This document shows, one piece after another, positions 31,674 to 33,926 of a stretch of 33,926 bases of DNA. The notes under the pieces were generated by a model that saw only the letters and a list, made by a program, of their open reading frames with translations, was not told the DNA's origin and made no database searches. Each line of letters opens with the position of its first letter. The first letter of the stretch is position 1. This DNA is from Acidobacteriota bacterium. Its GTDB lineage: Bacteria; Acidobacteriota; Terriglobia; Terriglobales; Acidobacteriaceae. The position numbers were made by a program, and so were the translations under genes. Location of the stretch: contig QIAH01000400.1 in assembly GCA_003225465.1 (NCBI GenBank), positions 1-33,926 on the forward strand. The letters run 5' to 3'.

Positions 31674-32840
31674 ATGAAGGCAAGCGCGTTCTCCAACACG
31701 TTGACGTCCAAAAACTCCGTCGGCAAACTCCCTGCCGCGGTTGGGCGCCTTCCCCGGTTATTTTCGGTGGCAAGCCTCGACACGGGCGCAAACGGTCCGT
31801 TCCCGGGGTCGCTATTGCAGACGCTCTTACGCAGCGCGCCGGATGGTACCGTGGTGTGCGATGGGCGGGGAGCCATAACGATGGTCAACGAGGGAGCAAA
31901 GCGGCTGGCGCAAATGGATCCCGAAGGAAAGACGCTGAAGATGGCGCCCAGCATCTGGGGGGAAATGTTCGATCCCAATGGCCATCGCATTCCAGCAGTG
32001 GAATGGCCTTGCACGAGAGCTCTGGCAGGGAAGGTTACGCTCGGCAGAGAGTGCCACATGGTCCGGTCCGACAACAGTTCTTACGACATCCTCTTTAGCG
32101 CGTCTCCGATCAAGAACACTTGCCGGCGCACAGTTGGTTCAATCGCCACGTTAACCGATATTACCGAGCACAAGCGAAAGGAATTGGTGCTCCGCGAACA
32201 GATGGTGCTGCAGGAGCGTGGCCGGATTGCCGCGGAGATGCATGACACCGTGGTGCAGAGTTTGAACGCAATTGTGGTTCAGCTTGAAGCAGCTGAAGAG
32301 GAATACCTTGAAGACCCGGAGCATGCCCGGCAGCGGCTGCGCCGCGTGCGTGAGGTTGCCCGCGAGAGCCTCGCGGACATCCGACGTTCGATGTGGACCT
32401 TGTCCGGTGAATCCTTCGAGAACGAAGACCCGGCAGCCGCGCTGGCGTTCTTTGCTCAGAAAGTCTTTGCGGATACTCCGGTCCACCTGGAGTTGCGTCT
32501 CGAAGAAGCTGCTTGCGGGTTGACCCCGAAAATGGGCCTCGGGCTCTTGCGCATCGGCAAAGAAGCCCTCGTGAATGTATGGAAGCATGCGCAAGCAACG
32601 AAGGTCCGTGTCGAATTGAATTACGGGAAACAAGACGTGCGATTGTCTGTACTTGATAACGGTCAAGGGTTCTTGTCTGTTCCACTCTCGAGTACCCAAC
32701 GCGGCTTTGGCCTGTTCGGCTTCCAGAGACGTGCCGACAGCCTTGGTGGCAAGGTTGTGGTACATAGCCGGCCAAGGCGAGGGACGCGGGTCGTTGCGAC
32801 CATACCCTTGCGTTTGCCTCGCTTGAGACAAGCTGCCTGA
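31674..32840 (+). CDS. Soluble PAS sensor histidine kinase (HisKA_3)
   Basis: A 388-residue kinase without membrane helices. Residues about 45-165 form a PAS domain (LLQTLLRSAPDGTVVCDGRG, WPCTRALAGKVTLGREC, SIATLTDITEHKRKE). A HisKA_3 dimer domain contains the phosphorylated H190 in AAEMHDTVVQSLNAI. The HATPase domain has GKEALVNVWKHAQATKV (N box), LSVLDNGQGF (G1) and RGFGLFGFQRRADSLGG (G2). It is the natural partner of the NarL-type regulator immediately upstream. The absence of transmembrane helices suggests an internal signal, possibly redox or a ligand in the PAS pocket; cysteines at 62 and 113 lie in or near the PAS domain. GGAG lies seven to ten bases before the ATG. Confidence 0.93.
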   Translation: MKASAFSNTLTSKNSVGKLPAAVGRLPRLFSVASLDTGANGPFPGSLLQTLLRSAPDGTVVCDGRGAITMVNEGAKRLAQMDPEGKTLKMAPSIWGEMFDPNGHRIPAVEWPCTRALAGKVTLGRECHMVRSDNSSYDILFSASPIKNTCRRTVGSIATLTDITEHKRKELVLREQMVLQERGRIAAEMHDTVVQSLNAIVVQLEAAEEEYLEDPEHARQRLRRVREVARESLADIRRSMWTLSGESFENEDPAAALAFFAQKVFADTPVHLELRLEEAACGLTPKMGLGLLRIGKEALVNVWKHAQATKVRVELNYGKQDVRLSVLDNGQGFLSVPLSSTQRGFGLFGFQRRADSLGGKVVVHSRPRRGTRVVATIPLRLPRLRQAA

Positions 32841-32891
32841 TTACGTCGGGCTTTCCATTCGGGCCGCTTGTAGAGCAGGTCTAAAGCTGAA

Positions 32892-32973
32892 GTCGTACAA
32901 CGGCATCGAACCCAGGCAGAATTCACTCCTACTCGTGCTTTCGGAATCTCGATTCATCCGCACGAAGAATTGT
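32892..32973 (+). promoter_or_regulatory. Element F of the 82-bp GTCGTA-N70-AATTGT family
   Basis: GAAGTCGTACAAC with GTCGTA at 32892, CGAAC ending at column 20, TCCTAC at columns 36-41, and CGCACGAAGAATTGTCATG at the end (AATTGT at 32968). It lies about 200 bp upstream of the next recognised gene at 33173, same strand. Confidence 0.75.
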
Positions 32974-33172
32974 CATGGGCGCTTCCGGTCGGTAGCATCG
33001 GTGTCTCCGGAGACGAAGTACACGGCCACGTGCGACAAGCAGGCTATGAGTCTTGCGCACTGGACATGGAGTAACCCAACTCAGAGCAGAAACCGAAAAG
33101 ATGAGGATGCCGCGCAGAGAACCAAGTGCGGGTATTCCGTCTGGGGGTGGCCGCAGTGAATGGCGGAGGTGC

Positions 33173-33397
33173 ATGGTGAGCACAAGTAGCGTGCGACTTG
33201 CTGGCAATATAAGCGAGATCTCTCGGGCGGGACTCTATTCGGACCGACGAGAGCGAGTAACAGTATCCGTCGAGGGGGCCGAGCCACTCTATGCGGAGTT
33301 GCGGCTGCCGAACGACCAAGGATGGTCAGTGGGCCAGAAGGTGATGGTGGCGATTGTCCCGGCCGATTCTGGTGAGGGGTGGGATTCTATTACGTAG
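33173..33397 (+). CDS. Small hypothetical protein, possible TOBE/OB-like fold
   Basis: A 74-residue protein at ATG 33173 with CGGAGGTG directly upstream; GTG 33176 would give more usual spacing, and upstream in-frame starts back to 33053 are possible. The chain looks all-beta: VRLAGNISEISRAGLYSDRR, RVTVSVEGAEPLYAELRLPN, GWSVGQKVMVAIVPADSG. The W-x-V-G-Q-K-V-x-V-x-I ending recalls the TOBE (molybdate/OB-fold) domain, where a similar segment closes the barrel. This assignment is tentative. It precedes the baeRF-like gene by 21 bp, so they may form an operon behind element F. Confidence 0.55.
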   Translation: MVSTSSVRLAGNISEISRAGLYSDRRERVTVSVEGAEPLYAELRLPNDQGWSVGQKVMVAIVPADSGEGWDSIT

Positions 33398-33418
33398 TTG
33401 AGGCCAGCATAGAGTTTT

Positions 33419-33926
33419 ATGGAGGCTTGGTACGCTATCGAAGAGCGAGAACGGCAAATTGCTGTCTTGCGTGAGTCACGCAGGAAACGGCAGCGAAAGC
33501 AGGTATCGCACCCAACGTCTTTGTTCCAGTCTCTGCAAGAGCCAAATATCATATCTCCGCAGAGCATCAGGAGCCTAGCCGAGACCGAGTACAAAGGCCC
33601 AGTCGTGAGCCTTTACTTGCAGTTGAATCCCGAAAAAATGGTGCCTAAAGAAAAGGGACTGGCTCGATTTTTCCGTTCGCTAAAGAACGGTGCATTCGAG
33701 AAGCGAAAGGACTTCATTGCAGGGCTCCCCCGTCCGCAAAAAGAGAGTCTGGACCATGACCTGAAGGAAATAGAAGCCTTCCTGGCGGAGCGCCCTCTGC
33801 CAGCGAAACTCCGCTCAGTAGTCATTTTTAAGTCCGGCAAGGCGCTGAACCGAATTGTCGGGCTACCCGTTAAAACAGCGGACCATTTGGCTATCGATCC
33901 CGATCCCTACATCCTGCCACTGGAAG
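33419..33926 (+). CDS. Probable baeRF-family (eRF1-like) protein, N-terminal part (runs off window)
   Basis: A 169-codon open frame from ATG 33419 with no stop before the window ends. The first 45 residues are basic and charged (MEAWYAIEERERQIAVLRES). Then comes SLAETEYKGPVVSLYLQLNP, LARFFRSLKNGAFEKRKDFI, LDHDLKEIEAFLAERPLPA, RSVVIFKSGKALNRIVGLP and IDPDPYILPLE. This order, a hydrophobic VVSLYLQL strand, an arginine/lysine helix, and VVIFKSG then PDPYILPL, is that of the first domain of the bacterial archaeo-eukaryotic release-factor-like (baeRF) family, often found near Hsp20 and USP genes in stress clusters. Family recognition is by pattern memory. The role would be in ribosome or stress physiology. 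Confidence 0.6.
   Translation, partial: MEAWYAIEERERQIAVLRESRRKRQRKQVSHPTSLFQSLQEPNIISPQSIRSLAETEYKGPVVSLYLQLNPEKMVPKEKGLARFFRSLKNGAFEKRKDFIAGLPRPQKESLDHDLKEIEAFLAERPLPAKLRSVVIFKSGKALNRIVGLPVKTADHLAIDPDPYILPLE

Overview
The window looks like a chromosome segment of an Acidobacteriota bacterium (Terriglobia-like). This is inferred from protein style and repeats, not from a database search. Supporting signs are FecR/DUF6600 and DUF4136 secreted proteins, an Acidobacteria-style porin remnant, a secreted KNGSLIKGKF-type remnant, an Flp pilin, and GC-rich palindromic intergenic repeats.

Layout. Positions 1-2040 hold housekeeping genes: the 5' part of a beta-ketoacyl-ACP synthase (minus strand) and endonuclease IV (nfo), separated by a 73-bp tandem repeat carrying hairpins and followed by a second palindromic repeat. 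Positions 2050-5020 are a decayed integration site: a tRNA-Ser 3' fragment, a tyrosine integrase killed by one in-frame stop, an intact tRNA-Ser(CGA), an excisionase-like HTH gene, and remnants of a PAS protein and a secreted protein. Next come an Flp pilin gene and a large secreted beta-propeller-like protein with a clear terminator.

From about 8800 to the end the window is a dense stress/dormancy-type cluster. It contains a truncated selenocysteine formate dehydrogenase, a FecR/DUF6600 protein, a broken APC permease-USP fusion, DUF4136, DnaK with a small ferredoxin-fold-like protein and a sigma factor, and a thioredoxin-reductase-like flavoprotein. It continues with a porin remnant, DksA/TraR, an outer-membrane barrel, HtrA, an MlaF-like ATPase, DoxX with a hypothetical partner, a HAD phosphatase, HdeD-Hsp20, small helical proteins, a Crp/Fnr regulator, a NarL-type response regulator, a soluble PAS histidine kinase, and the start of a probable baeRF-family protein. 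The gene set recalls DosR-like hypoxia/dormancy regulons.

The most striking result is an 82-bp intergenic element found seven times (A-G). It begins GTCGTA and ends AATTGT with exactly 76 bp between the first bases of the two motifs in every copy. Further columns are invariant, and every copy lies upstream of, and points toward, a gene or gene remnant in this cluster: formate dehydrogenase, FecR protein, porin remnant, outer-membrane barrel, DoxX operon, HdeD-Hsp20-HAD operon, and the gene at 33173. It looks like an undescribed promoter/leader module that ties the cluster into one regulon. The nearby sigma factor, response regulator/kinase pair and Crp-like protein are candidate controllers.

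Many genes here are damaged by stops, frameshifts or deletions. Either this is a decaying accessory region or some indels are assembly errors; the affected loci are marked.
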